From Acidobacteriaceae bacterium (GTDB lineage: Bacteria > Acidobacteriota > Terriglobia > Terriglobales > Acidobacteriaceae), in NCBI GenBank assembly GCA_025462785.1, contig JAOAPG010000394.1, positions 1-29,254 on the forward strand: a DNA stretch of 29,254 nt, in the 5' to 3' direction. The notes beneath the pieces were generated by a model. The model was not told the origin of the DNA. It saw nothing but the letters and a program-made list of their open reading frames with translations, and ran no database searches. Of the stretch, positions 6,887-14,204 are shown piece after piece. Positions within the stretch are counted from its first letter, which is position 1; each line of letters opens with the position of its first letter. A program made the position numbers and the translations under genes.

Positions 6887-7925
6887 TTATTTGTTCTCCA
6901 ATTCTCTGTGTTATTTTGAAGTGTTACAAACGCTTGAGGTTGCTCAGACACACAACGACTTCTAGGTGTTTGCCGCATTACTGCCTGCGAATCAGAACAC
7001 CTTACATATCTCGTGCGTTTCATATGTGGAACGCGCGCAATGCGTGTTTATTCCTAGCACGCGGAAGGAACGTTGGTTGCCGAATTGCTCTCCAGACGCC
7101 GCACCAGGGAGCGACGCGGGTGCTCCCCTCAATACAATATGTACGTGCCCGCGTTTCGGCCTTCGCCAACCGCAAACGCCACCCGCAGATAGTGCTATTA
7201 ACGTTCGGCAGTTCATGACTTGACTCCTTTCCTTGAGATTTCGTTCGGAAACACCGATCAGCAGCGGCGCACGGCGGTTGAACATCTCCCGTGCGCCTGT
7301 CGTGATAGACACGTGACTAAGAGATTTATTCCCCAGGGTTGAATCCATTCTGGGCATGCTCGATGAGATTAGGATGGTGGCCAAAGCGGGAGAGCGTCGC
7401 CAGGGCCATGGGCACTCCGTGTCCGGTGCTTCGGGCGCGTATTCAGACCAGCACGCGTAATCGATTTCTCACAAATCGAGCATAGGAATAAGTTTGTCGC
7501 TTACCGCACACACGCCCACTCTGAATGCTCTCCTCGCCGCGGCTTGTAGACTTCCCTCGAGATCCCGACCTGGAGCCCACAGGAAGGCTAATAGGGATGT
7601 GGGCAGCCGCACGGCTCGATGGCTAACAGTGACACATGAAGAGAGGGCTTACGAACCACACACCAACAATAGAAAGAAGTGCAGTTCTGGCAGCAGGGTC
7701 GCCCCCGAATGCCCGGGGCAAATCTGAATCTTCTTTGCTCTGCCGGGAATATGGTTGGACGTTGGATGTTGTAGACGGAGAAATTCCAAAAACAGTGTTA
7801 CAGGAGTTAAGAAAATGAAACGAATCCACCCACTGGCTCTCACTTCACTGTCTCCACGCTCTAATGGTCTGGATAATATCGTCGGAAACAACATATAATA
7901 TCCGAGCATTCTATCTATCCAATTT
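6887..7925. other. About 1 kb with no convincing gene
   Basis: Open frames in this stretch (for example 6916-7218 plus, 6992-7384 minus, 7494-7727 plus and 7649-7996 minus) are Arg/Ser-rich, overlap each other and show no domain, so I treat them as chance. One feature stands out: on the minus strand an AAGGAAAGGAG ribosome site sits 7 bases before ATG at 7217, starting an export-signal-like peptide (MNCRTLIALSAGG) that soon runs into nonsense. It may be the stump of a lost exported protein. Confidence 0.5.
7894..7899 (+). promoter_or_regulatory. Possible -10 box before the AbiEi fragment
   Basis: A consensus TATAAT lies 26 bases before the ATG at 7926, so a transcript would start very near the coding frame. 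No good -35 is visible at the right distance. Confidence 0.3.
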
Positions 7926-8138
7926 ATGCCCGAGCGGTCGCGCCAACTCGCCAATGCACGGTCTCTCTTTACGAGGCATGGCGGAATGCTTCGCACGAGC
8001 GACGCTGTACGACTGGGAGTCCATCCGCGAACGCTCTATGCACTGCGGGATTCCGGAGAACTTCTGTCGGTCGCGCGAGGGCTGTATCGGCTAGCAAAGG
8101 CCCCTCCTCTCACTCACCCTGACTGGGTGACAGTAGCT
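7926..8138 (+). pseudogene. 5' fragment of an AbiEi-type antitoxin gene (type IV toxin-antitoxin)
   Basis: The first 71 codons match the N-terminal winged-helix domain of AbiEi-family antitoxins: ARSLFTRHGGMLRTSDAVR, GVHPRTLYALRDSGELLSVA, RGLYRLAKAPPLTHPDWVTV. Intact proteins run to about 200 residues or more and continue with the C-terminal nucleic-acid-binding domain. Here similarity ends abruptly after VTVA at 8138, and the remaining 25 codons of the frame are just the antisense of a symporter gene. The AbiEii toxin gene that should follow is absent. The DNA-binding half could in principle still be expressed. AbiEi normally represses its own promoter and neutralises the AbiEii nucleotidyltransferase. 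Confidence 0.75.
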
Positions 8139-8140
8139 TC

Positions 8141-8347
8141 TCCCGCAACCCATGCGGTCATCTCGCGTCCGGCCATAAAAAAGTCTTCGCCCGTATTCGC
8201 CCGGCCACGCAAATAAAAGCCGATTGCCAAAACCAATGCGAAGTAAAAAACAATGATTGCCACATCAATAAATGCACAAGTCTTGGCAGGGCAAACATGG
8301 CCACAGCTGGCATCATTTTTTATCCTTTGATTGACCGTAGTAGGCAT
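8141..8347 (-). pseudogene. 5' fragment of a sodium/solute symporter (SSS) gene
   Basis: The minus-strand frame reads FIDVAIIVFYFALVLAIGFY, LRGRANTGEDFFMAGREMTA and WVAG, the first membrane helix and the conserved FF-GR loop that begin sugar-type members of the SSS family. Intact members have about 500 residues and 12-14 helices; here the match stops after WVAG at 8141, where the AbiEi fragment begins on the other strand. The N-terminus is also unclear: an ATG that overlaps the araD stop (8316) is in a different frame, so there may be a frameshift near 8270-8310. Position after araD fits a pentose transporter. Confidence 0.75.
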
Positions 8348-8525
8348 TGCTTCCGTGTTTTCTCAGATAGTCCTTGTCGTGTAACTGATGTCCAATCGCA
8401 GGCGCATTGGGCTTAAGAGTGGTCGTAAAATATGCCGTTCGTGCGATCGCTTCTGGTAACACGGCATTGTGCGCCGCCGATTTTGGAGTCGAGCCGCAGG
8501 CAAACGGCCCGTGATTGTGCGCTCT
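8313..8525 (-). pseudogene. araD: 3' fragment of araD (L-ribulose-5-phosphate 4-epimerase)
   Basis: In one minus-strand frame the sequence reads NHGPFACGSTPKSAAHNAVL, then PEAIARTAYFTTTL, and ends HDKDYLRKHGSNAYYGQSKD. This is the C-terminal quarter of AraD, the class II aldolase-fold epimerase that turns L-ribulose-5-phosphate into D-xylulose-5-phosphate; the His of NHGPF is the third zinc ligand and the (D)KxYLRKHG-AYYGQ end is diagnostic. A TGA at 8526-8528 precedes the NHGPF segment, and the upstream three quarters, including the HTHS zinc motif, are missing between here and the glycosidase gene at 8635. The gene is therefore dead, although its stop still overlaps a possible symporter start. 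Confidence 0.8.
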
Positions 8526-8634
8526 TCAGAGTCGAGAATGCTTTCAAAAAGTGACTGATCCTGAGATCGGGCGAACTCAAAAACCACAAATCGGGCCCTC
8601 GCTCATAGAGCTCATATTTGCCATCGCGCGCTCG

Positions 8635-10683
8635 CTAGTAGGCATAGGCTAAGTTATCGAATCGCAATCCTCCCCCATCCGCCAGATCGAATCTTATCGT
8701 CGAGCTTCGATCGCGCCAGTTTGTTTTCAGTCTGCGTAACTCTCCGGGTTTGATCTTGAATGAGACTTCACGAAGTTCTGGAGATCTAATAGTTACGGTT
8801 GCCTCGTGCGAGCCACCGTTATAGACATCCACTCCCGCAAAAATCCGTGGATTACTAAAATGGAAGGACGCCTGCTCGGCCTTTGGATCCTTGAGTGCCA
8901 ATGTAAACGTACCGAACTTTCCTTGCGGCGTGCTAATCTGCCACGTTCCTTCGCCCCAGTCAATAACACCTGCGGGGTAATCGCCAACCAGCGCCGTTCC
9001 GGCCTTCTGGTGCGGATCATCGAATGTGATATAAGCCGGCGGGACGATATTGCTGTCCCCCTGAATATCCACATCCGCTGACGTGTCGTGCAGAATTCGA
9101 AGTACCCGCGTCGTTTTGTCGTACGTGAAACCTTCGTGGTCGAGAACTTGCCGTTGCTGCAGAGGACGTCCACCGATCATGATCGTCGTGGGATCAAAAT
9201 TTAGGCGAAGCACATCCAACGATTTCGAGTCGAAAGTCGAGTAGGTGACGGAGCCCTTTCCATAAGAAATCTTGGTCACAGGAGAATCGGAACCAAGCAA
9301 GTGGGACTCATCAGCTGGCGCCCACTCCGGAACCGCCCAGAAAGCGTCCATCAGTCGTCTAGGTCCGTCAGAAAACTCATCCGTAAACCACCACTGAGTA
9401 CTGAAGGGAGCATGGGCTGCACCGGGTAGTCCCTGAAAATAGGTGACCCAGTTGAAGGACCGAAACGCCTCTTCCTTGTATGCGGGCTCTTCCGTCTTCG
9501 CAAAAAACCACGCTTCGACGGCAGCAAGTCGTGAGGTATGGCTATCGCAACATTGATTCGGCACGTTACAACAGAACTCCACACCGTCTCCTTGCTCAGT
9601 TGTGATTGTCGCGCCATGCACGGAGTACTTGGGCCACTTCGGAGTGGCCTTGACCCATTGAATAAGCTGCCGGGCATGCTCGCGCCATTGCGGATCTTTC
9701 TCTGGATGCATCAGAACATAACGGGCAAACTCGAGCGGGATCACTTGGTTCATGTTGGCCATGCTGGGCACGACGTCCTCGAAATACCCAACCCAGGTGT
9801 TGTTGGTAAGCGGGTATTTCTGAAACCAATCCCATGCGCCCGCCCGCACTTGTGTGTAACCGGCAACATCCCCTTGTCCGATCCGGATGAGTTCGTCGAA
9901 CAGCATGATGGGCTCAATGACGTTGGCCGAGTACGGCCCCATCGGCCCGCCCTCCGCTTTTCCGTCACGAGCGTAGCATCGCACCGGCCAGGGAGAATTT
10001 TTTTCATCACCGACTTTGTAATTCTTGAGGAGAGCGTTAGCGCAGCGAATAGCCGCTTGAAGATATTTTGTATTCCCGGTCATTTCATAAAGACGTAGAT
10101 ATCCATAGCCGTCCTCGCCGACGACATGCGGCTCGATGTAGTCTTCCCCGTGCGCACTCCATCCGGTATAGCGGGTGTCTCCGGGATTTGCTGATGCATA
10201 AGGAACCCGTGGCCATGCGTAGCCTTCCGGAGTGAGTCCGTTCTCCAGTTCGTAATTGACGAAGTCTTCCAGGAAGGTCAGAGTCCGCTGATCGCCAGTA
10301 TATGGATAGAGACGTTCAATAAATCCCTGCATCATTGCGCGCAAGTAGCCTGTCGAATTGGCCCAATGCTCATCAGGCGTCATCTCAAACGTGGTGCGAT
10401 CAAAATCGAAACAGCAATAGTAGTAATGCAGTCTTTGGCGATTGTACTGATCCCACAATATGGTCCACTGAGTAAGGAAGTGGGACGAGTATGAGAAGCC
10501 AGTGTCCTCCGCTACAGGCCAAGGCAGTAGTTTGCCCTTACCGTCGAGTTGCACTGGGCGTCCCGCGATTGTGGGCTCGTCAACGGGCGACATTACCTGA
10601 AATGGTGGTTGTTGAGCGGTCAACGTCGTCACGCACAGAACCGTTAGGAGAACAACTTTGGCGAATCTAGTAGCTAGTGTCAT
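8635..10683 (-). CDS. Exported putative glycosidase, unclassified (alpha/alpha-barrel type)
   Basis: The 682-residue product starts with a signal peptide (about residues 1-24, VVLLTVLCVTTLTAQ). It is Trp/Tyr-rich with helical segments such as SYSSHFLTQWTILWDQYNRQ, YLRAMMQGFIERLYPYTGDQ and DGYGYLRLYEMTGNTKYLQA, the look of six-hairpin (alpha/alpha) glycosidases, and ends in a beta-rich C-terminal half. I cannot place it in a numbered GH family. Two Cys-Cys pairs close together at residues 371-372 and 378-379 (VEFCCNVPNQCCDSHTSR) and a third at 90-91 (YYYCCFDFD) are unusual for an exported enzyme; they could bind metal, as cysteines do in GH127. The start at 10683 overlaps the EamA gene by 17 bases, so it is the last gene of the coupled operon; a longer start at 10728 would weaken the signal peptide. 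Confidence 0.75.
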   Translation of the reverse strand: MTLATRFAKVVLLTVLCVTTLTAQQPPFQVMSPVDEPTIAGRPVQLDGKGKLLPWPVAEDTGFSYSSHFLTQWTILWDQYNRQRLHYYYCCFDFDRTTFEMTPDEHWANSTGYLRAMMQGFIERLYPYTGDQRTLTFLEDFVNYELENGLTPEGYAWPRVPYASANPGDTRYTGWSAHGEDYIEPHVVGEDGYGYLRLYEMTGNTKYLQAAIRCANALLKNYKVGDEKNSPWPVRCYARDGKAEGGPMGPYSANVIEPIMLFDELIRIGQGDVAGYTQVRAGAWDWFQKYPLTNNTWVGYFEDVVPSMANMNQVIPLEFARYVLMHPEKDPQWREHARQLIQWVKATPKWPKYSVHGATITTEQGDGVEFCCNVPNQCCDSHTSRLAAVEAWFFAKTEEPAYKEEAFRSFNWVTYFQGLPGAAHAPFSTQWWFTDEFSDGPRRLMDAFWAVPEWAPADESHLLGSDSPVTKISYGKGSVTYSTFDSKSLDVLRLNFDPTTIMIGGRPLQQRQVLDHEGFTYDKTTRVLRILHDTSADVDIQGDSNIVPPAYITFDDPHQKAGTALVGDYPAGVIDWGEGTWQISTPQGKFGTFTLALKDPKAEQASFHFSNPRIFAGVDVYNGGSHEATVTIRSPELREVSFKIKPGELRRLKTNWRDRSSTIRFDLADGGGLRFDNLAYAY

Positions 10684-11614
10684 ATTTAACGACCATGAGA
10701 GTGGCGATAAGTACAATTCCAGTGCCAACCAGAGCGAGCGAATTCAAGTGCTCACCTAACAACCCCCTTGCCAAGAACACCCCAAAAACCGGGACAAGGT
10801 AGAGGGAAGCGGAAGCGGCGGTCACGTCGAGGTGTTGTAGTGCTTTGAAAAAAAGGAGCATCGATGCTCCGTACATGAATAGGGCGAGGAACGCGAAGGC
10901 CGCCCAACTTTTCCAATCGAGGTCTGACAAATTATTGAAGTGAAAAGGCTCAGCCCAGATCAATAGCGGCAAGCTGGCTACTGATGCAGTGATATAGCTG
11001 AAGATTAATATTTCAATTTCGGTGAACTTCTGCATTAGGCCTTTGCAGTAGACGTTGTAAAAAGACGATCCCAGGCAGCCGCCAAAAATCAGGACGTTGC
11101 CCAGAAGAAATCGCATCTGTCCAAACGAAGCCTGATGCAAATCGCCAACGGATAACAGAACGACCCCAATCAAGCCGATTCCCAGTGACGCAACTCGCAG
11201 CCGCGTAATTCGTTCCTTCAGCATGAAGGACGCGAGCACGGCGCTGATCACCGGAATCAATAAATTCAGTATTGCGCCATTCGACGCCAGTGACTTGCTC
11301 ACTCCCCAGGTCATTCCTAGTTGTGCCAACACCTGACCAGCGATTCCGGCGACAATGAATTTCCCCCAGTCACTTCCTGAAGGTTTTCCTGCATTCGGAT
11401 TTATTTGCCGCATTCGCCATAAAAGCGGGAGAAAAAGTATTGTGGTCACGTAGAACGGCAGAAAAGTGATTGCGATTGGACCGAGATGCCGATCAAGCAC
11501 TTTGATGGCTGTTCCCTGCGCTGACCACATCAGTGAGGCGAGCGCTAGCAGCAGAAAATTCCACGCTGTGCGGCTTGGAGAAGAAACTGGGGAGGCGATG
11601 GGAACAGTACTCAA
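10667..11614 (-). CDS. EamA/DMT-family transporter
   Basis: This 315-residue inner-membrane protein has about ten hydrophobic helices in two homologous halves, the EamA (drug/metabolite transporter) layout; examples are FLLLALASLMWSAQGTAIKV at the start and SASLYLVPVFGVFLARGLLG near the end, the latter a typical EamA second-repeat motif. Members move small metabolites, including sugars and amino acids, in either direction. The start is TTG at 11614, which overlaps the kinase stop by 4 bases and has GGAGG exactly 7 bases upstream, so an unusual start codon is well supported. It lies between a sugar kinase and an exported glycosidase, so it could import the sugar released outside or export a made product; the sequence does not decide. 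Confidence 0.9.
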   Translation of the reverse strand: MSTVPIASPVSSPSRTAWNFLLLALASLMWSAQGTAIKVLDRHLGPIAITFLPFYVTTILFLPLLWRMRQINPNAGKPSGSDWGKFIVAGIAGQVLAQLGMTWGVSKSLASNGAILNLLIPVISAVLASFMLKERITRLRVASLGIGLIGVVLLSVGDLHQASFGQMRFLLGNVLIFGGCLGSSFYNVYCKGLMQKFTEIEILIFSYITASVASLPLLIWAEPFHFNNLSDLDWKSWAAFAFLALFMYGASMLLFFKALQHLDVTAASASLYLVPVFGVFLARGLLGEHLNSLALVGTGIVLIATLMVVKYDTSY

Positions 11615-13017
11615 GCGATTGCCTCCAGTTTACGCAATCCAAATCGATCTGAGCCCATCGAACTTCCTTCGAATACGTAGGGCTCATAGGCACGCGCTTC
11701 GGCATAGCGCTGCACCGCCCGGCGGAACGCTTTATCCGCGCCTTTGCATCCCAGCACTGCTACTGTTCCACCTGCGCCGCCACCGGTTACTTTCGCCCCG
11801 AACAGTCCATTCTCGACTCCTTCTTCGCGAACAAACTCCACCAAAAGATCAGTAGCTTCGTTTCCCAATCCACATTCGCTGTAGGACCAATGCGACTGGT
11901 ACATCAGGTCCCCCATCAACCGGAATACTTCTTTTATTGAATTGCCTTGCGCACTGCGGGCAAGTTCGATGAATAACTGAATGCGCTGATTTTCTTCGAT
12001 CGCATAACGCGTGCAATCTCGCACACGGTAATTCACCTCGGGGCGGATCGCAGTGAAGGGATCGCAATGCGTCTTGGATTTCGCCAGGAAGTCGGACCCC
12101 GAAATTCTTTCGGGTAACTTGTGCCCGTAACGTGAGCGAAAGAGTGAAGGACTGATATTTGACACATAGCCATTCCACTTCGAGTCGACGTATCGCGGAA
12201 TGCGACCACTCTCATCCAGCGCGAGCTCGAGATTCTCCCAATCACAAATCATCCTGAAACCCATGAATGTGGCTGCGCGAGCTGCTTCGTACTCGATCCC
12301 GGTCACGGCATGGCTGACTCCCGAGTCAACTGCCCAACATTGCAAAGCTTCCGGCAAGCGCACCAATGGCAGAGGAACACACGGCTGACACAGCAGTGGC
12401 AAGACATAGCCTTCATCGCCCAGAACCGATGCAGCCTGGTCCATGATTCCGCAAGCTGACTCGGCAATAACGTTTTCCACCCACTGGCAAGCTTCCGCCA
12501 ACTCGACGCCGTTCAAATCAATGCCATATGCTGCTGAAGCGGGCCTCATCACCGCGACCTCGATGGCAGCGGATGAGCTGACTCCCTTATTAAGCGGCAC
12601 TTCTGAGTGGATATAGACATTTGCGCCGGACTTGACACGCTCGGGGTAGCGATTTCGGAGGAAGTAGAAGATCCCCAACACGTAAGCCGTCCAGCGAACA
12701 TCTGGAGATTGATTTACCAAACTTCTGACTCCAGCTTCATCCCGCAATGCCGCATAATCGAACTCGACTTGTTCCTTCCAGCCACGTTCTCGCATCTGGG
12801 GATTCAAAAAAACAATCTGATTATCCCTCCGGAGTTGTACCGCGGCCCATGTAGCCTCACGAATTGTTGCCTGAAAAACAATGCCGCCGGTGTAATCTAC
12901 GTTGCCACCCATCAGATCGAGCCGTCCAGGTGCCCTTGCGATGAACACGGGAAGCTTTTGCGAGAAGAACCGTCCCTCAGCACGTTGGTTGTTCACTTCG
13001 TTTTCGAAATGACTCAC
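11611..13017 (-). CDS. GHMP sugar-1-kinase, L-arabinokinase-like
   Basis: The 468-residue protein has the three GHMP kinase motifs: APGRLDLMGGNVDYTGG (29-45), PLNKGVSSSAA (141-151, ATP-binding) and AKVTGGGAGGTVAVL (408-422). The first motif lacks the galactokinase signature GEHTDY and instead follows the plant L-arabinokinase form (APGRLDVMGG-ADYSG). Further plant-arabinokinase-like stretches are SACGIMDQ (188-194), LMYQSHWSYSECGLG and YVFEGSSMGSDRFG near the C-terminus. I recall these similarities and could not run an alignment. The expected reaction is ATP-dependent phosphorylation of a sugar at C1 (L-arabinose in plants), made in the cytoplasm. Both ends overlap neighbours by 4 bases. Plants fuse this domain to a glycosyltransferase-like N-terminus, which is absent here. 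The actual substrate is not established. Confidence 0.85.
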   Translation of the reverse strand: MSHFENEVNNQRAEGRFFSQKLPVFIARAPGRLDLMGGNVDYTGGIVFQATIREATWAAVQLRRDNQIVFLNPQMRERGWKEQVEFDYAALRDEAGVRSLVNQSPDVRWTAYVLGIFYFLRNRYPERVKSGANVYIHSEVPLNKGVSSSAAIEVAVMRPASAAYGIDLNGVELAEACQWVENVIAESACGIMDQAASVLGDEGYVLPLLCQPCVPLPLVRLPEALQCWAVDSGVSHAVTGIEYEAARAATFMGFRMICDWENLELALDESGRIPRYVDSKWNGYVSNISPSLFRSRYGHKLPERISGSDFLAKSKTHCDPFTAIRPEVNYRVRDCTRYAIEENQRIQLFIELARSAQGNSIKEVFRLMGDLMYQSHWSYSECGLGNEATDLLVEFVREEGVENGLFGAKVTGGGAGGTVAVLGCKGADKAFRRAVQRYAEARAYEPYVFEGSSMGSDRFGLRKLEAIA

Positions 13018-14204
13018 GCAAGCTCCCGAATGGAATTCGTCACATATTCAACCGTCTCCTCACTCATTCTTGGATGAATTGGCAGACTCACGTACTGCTG
13101 AAACAACTTTTCCACTACAGGGCATTCACCATGTTTATGTCCGAGGTTGCGATAAGCAGTAGTCAAATGAATGGGCATGTAGTGAGACCACGGCTTAATA
13201 AACTTTTTCGTGTAGAGTTCCCACATGAAGTCTTCTTTGGAAAGACGGGACTCCGGTTCCACTAGTACGCAATACACATGGAACACGTGCTTTACATGAG
13301 GCGAAACAAACGGCAACCGAAGTCCTTTAATCCCTCGCAAGCGATTGCTGTAAATATTCGCGATTTCGATACGACGTTTATTCCAGCTGTCTAGCTTTTT
13401 CAATTGCTCCAGACCCGCCGCAGCTTGAATGTCGGTCATCCGATAGTTAAACCCAATGTTGTCGAAATCCAAATACCAATATTTCTTGCCCATTGGGTGC
13501 AAACTCTCATCTATTGGCAAATACTTGCCTTTGGGATCGTAAGTGCGGCAACAAAGTGATCTATACGACAAAGCTCGCTCGTAAAGGGATCGACTATTTG
13601 TGGTAATCATGCCCCCTTCACCTAGCGTGACCATATTCTTTTGCTGATGAAAGCTGAAGACCCCAATATCACCCAACGTGCCTGCTTTGCGTCCCTTGTA
13701 TTCGGCTCCCGCTGCATGGGCCGCATCTTCGACGACAACTATGCCGCGTGGCTGGGCTAGTTCATTGAGCGCATCCATGTCACAGCACTGGCCATAAAGA
13801 TGGACGGGAAGGATCACCTTGGTGCGATCGGTAATCTTTTCGGCGACCCGAGCAGGATCGATGTTCAAGGTGCAGGGGTCAATGTCGGCAAAGACCACCT
13901 TTGCACCTAGTGCGGCAGCTACGTTCGCAGTTGAAATCCAACTTAAAGGTGTAGTGATGACTTCATCGCCTGGTCCAACGCCAGCGGCGATCATTGCCAA
14001 TTGGAGTCCGGTTGTTCCCGAGGTGACGGCTAAGCCATAAGACGTTCCACAATATTCCGCAAATGCTTCTTCGAATTGTTTGACTTTCGATCCGCAAGAA
14101 GGAGCATTCGCATCCAGCACTTCTAGTATCGCTGCTTTTTCCTCTTCTCCATAGGATGAGCCGTGACTAAACTCCAGCTCATACAATGCCTTGGGCAACT
14201 TCAT
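13014..14204 (-). CDS. DegT/DnrJ/EryC1/StrS-family PLP aminotransferase
   Basis: This 396-residue enzyme transfers an amino group to a keto-sugar or keto-cyclitol using PLP. Visible family features are SGTTGLQLA (62-70, phosphate cup), VVVEDAAHAAGAEY with Asp160 that contacts the PLP ring nitrogen, and SFHQQKNMVTLGEGGM, in which Lys189 is the Schiff-base lysine. Because the catalytic lysine is present it is an aminotransferase, not one of the lysine-lacking dehydratases. The start at 14204 overlaps the upstream stop (ATGA) and has an AAAGG ribosome site; an upstream GTG at 14213 is possible. It overlaps the kinase gene by 4 bases. Substrate could be a nucleotide-4-keto sugar (as ArnB, PseC, WecE) or scyllo-inosose-like; sequence alone does not tell. 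Confidence 0.92.
   Translation of the reverse strand: MKLPKALYELEFSHGSSYGEEEKAAILEVLDANAPSCGSKVKQFEEAFAEYCGTSYGLAVTSGTTGLQLAMIAAGVGPGDEVITTPLSWISTANVAAALGAKVVFADIDPCTLNIDPARVAEKITDRTKVILPVHLYGQCCDMDALNELAQPRGIVVVEDAAHAAGAEYKGRKAGTLGDIGVFSFHQQKNMVTLGEGGMITTNSRSLYERALSYRSLCCRTYDPKGKYLPIDESLHPMGKKYWYLDFDNIGFNYRMTDIQAAAGLEQLKKLDSWNKRRIEIANIYSNRLRGIKGLRLPFVSPHVKHVFHVYCVLVEPESRLSKEDFMWELYTKKFIKPWSHYMPIHLTTAYRNLGHKHGECPVVEKLFQQYVSLPIHPRMSEETVEYVTNSIRELA

Noticed and set aside
6916..7218. Plus-strand frame of 100 codons after the DUF3455 gene
   Set aside because: Arg/His/Cys-rich composition without domain or ribosome site; overlaps other chance frames.
7649..7996. Minus-strand frame of 115 codons
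   Set aside because: No similarity, low hydropathy order, and antisense to the AbiEi fragment at one end.
11611..13017. Calling the kinase galK
   Set aside because: The galactokinase signature (GEHTDY) is missing and the sequence follows the arabinokinase form.
13014..14204. Assigning the DegT enzyme as ArnB or as an inosose aminotransferase
   Set aside because: Both are DegT members, but the visible residues give no substrate-specific signature.
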